From Candidatus Falkowbacteria bacterium CG23_combo_of_CG06-09_8_20_14_all_49_15 (GTDB lineage: Bacteria; Patescibacteriota; Patescibacteriia; Patescibacteriales; UM-FILTER-48-10), in the NCBI GenBank assembly GCA_002771615.1, contig PCSD01000042.1, positions 1 through 5,198 on the forward strand: 5,198 nucleotides of DNA. The letters run 5' to 3'. The notes under the pieces are model-generated. The model made no database searches. It saw only the letters and a list, made by a program, of their open reading frames with translations, and was not told the DNA's origin. Positions 4,530-5,198 of the stretch are shown here, piece by piece (position 1 is the first letter of the stretch; each line of letters starts with the position of its first letter). The translations under genes were made by a program, and so were the position numbers.

Positions 4530-5198
4530 TTTGATTCTTGATAATATCAAAGATCTCATCAACCTTGTCATCGCCTAGTTCGGGCAAGGCTTTCTTGATT
4601 CCGATCTTGATGGCTCGTTCCTTAATTGGATTACCGCGAAAATCATCAAAGCGTGAGGAAATGATCGCTTCATGAACTATGGTGGCTGACTTTGCGCTTC
4701 CGCCCAGGTTGTCATACAGGGCCTGTTTGCCCCTGGTATCAATATAGTCCGGGTAATGCTCGGATTCTTCCGGGTTGCGCACCTGCCTGGTCAAAGAAAT
4801 GATCGTCTTCAGATATTCTTCATAAGCCAGATCTTCTTGTTTGCGGCGTTTAACCAAAGTTTCCAGAAGCTCTGACATCTGCTGATAGTATCTGGGGTTA
4901 GTCGGCATCTCATCGATGATCAAACGCCGGACATTATTCTCTATGGTTTCCTGCGCGGCCTTTTGATTAAGCTTGACTGCTTCCGGCAGACGATTCAACG
5001 CGTCCTTCCCTTCTTTGACGATCAGATCAACCAAGGACATATTATCAAAGGCAGACAGCTTTTGGCTTTCCTCGGCTGATACATAGCGATCTATGAGGGT
5101 GCGCATAGCCGGCTCGTATTTCTTCAAGTCAATGAAATCGCCGCTCGCCAGCTTGATCTCGGTCTTGACCTGTTCAAAATGCTTTACTTCCTGGCTGA
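4519..5198 (-). CDS. hsdR: Type I restriction enzyme R subunit (HsdR), C-terminal part
   Basis: The frame is open from the right window edge (first full codon at 5196) to TGA at 4519, giving the last 225 residues of a protein that normally has about 800-1100. It matches the helical C-terminal region of HsdR (T1RH-like C-terminal domain): SQEVKHFEQVKTEIKLASG, YEPAMRTLIDRYVSAE, FDNMSLVDLIVKEG and YEEYLKTIISLTRQV are characteristic blocks. The endonuclease and helicase motor domains lie outside the window to the right. HsdR powers ATP-dependent DNA translocation and cleavage in complex with HsdM and HsdS, and this end domain helps contact the methylase core. hsdM and hsdS are not visible but should lie further right if the system is complete. 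No frameshift is seen in the visible part. It overlaps the metalloprotease gene, so both come from one message. Confidence 0.92.
   Translation of the reverse strand, partial: SQEVKHFEQVKTEIKLASGDFIDLKKYEPAMRTLIDRYVSAEESQKLSAFDNMSLVDLIVKEGKDALNRLPEAVKLNQKAAQETIENNVRRLIIDEMPTNPRYYQQMSELLETLVKRRKQEDLAYEEYLKTIISLTRQVRNPEESEHYPDYIDTRGKQALYDNLGGSAKSATIVHEAIISSRFDDFRGNPIKERAIKIGIKKALPELGDDKVDEIFDIIKNQNEY

Noticed and set aside
3955..4578. Three plus-strand frames opposite the metalloprotease
   Set aside because: They are antisense to conserved YgjP motifs, including the zinc site, and show no protein-family features.

Overview
The window holds seven protein genes or gene remnants, all read on the minus strand. 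Read in the direction of transcription (right to left) they are: the 3' end of a type I restriction HsdR subunit, a YgjP-like zinc metalloprotease, a helical protein with a HEPN-like R-N-x3-H motif, a Nudix hydrolase split by an in-frame TAA, a helical HEAT-like protein, the first ~41 residues of a YdcF/DUF218 protein, an N-terminally truncated NYN (LabA-like) nuclease domain, and an intact radC. Counting the broken ones separately gives eight entries.

The organism is bacterial. The NYN protein flavour, short overlapping genes, mixed base composition and hairpin-rich intergenic spacers remind me of Patescibacteria (Candidate Phyla Radiation), but nothing here proves it. The standard code fits: hsdR, the 204-residue gene and radC all end in TGA, two of them overlapping the next ATG.

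Layout. (1) 3286-5198: hsdR, the metalloprotease and the HEPN-like gene overlap by 11 and 16 bases, so they look like one translationally coupled transcript. This is the best candidate for a functional defence module: a restriction motor subunit, a protease and a possible RNase. (2) 1894-3200: a second tightly packed run of Nudix, HEAT-like and YdcF genes, with a 10-base gap and an 11-base overlap. Two of its three members are damaged. (3) 1380-1893: a scar between the YdcF and NYN remnants. It holds a long imperfect palindrome whose ends fit the integron attC R-box consensus, although it is short for attC. (4) 928-1379: a non-coding spacer packed with five inverted repeats. (5) 274-927: radC with a strong Shine-Dalgarno sequence. 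(6) 1-273: AT-rich DNA with no gene seen.

Base composition changes sharply. radC, hsdR and the metalloprotease are GC-richer, while 1380-3813 is clearly AT-richer. With three damaged genes and a recombination-like palindrome, the middle looks like a decaying accessory patch next to a restriction island.
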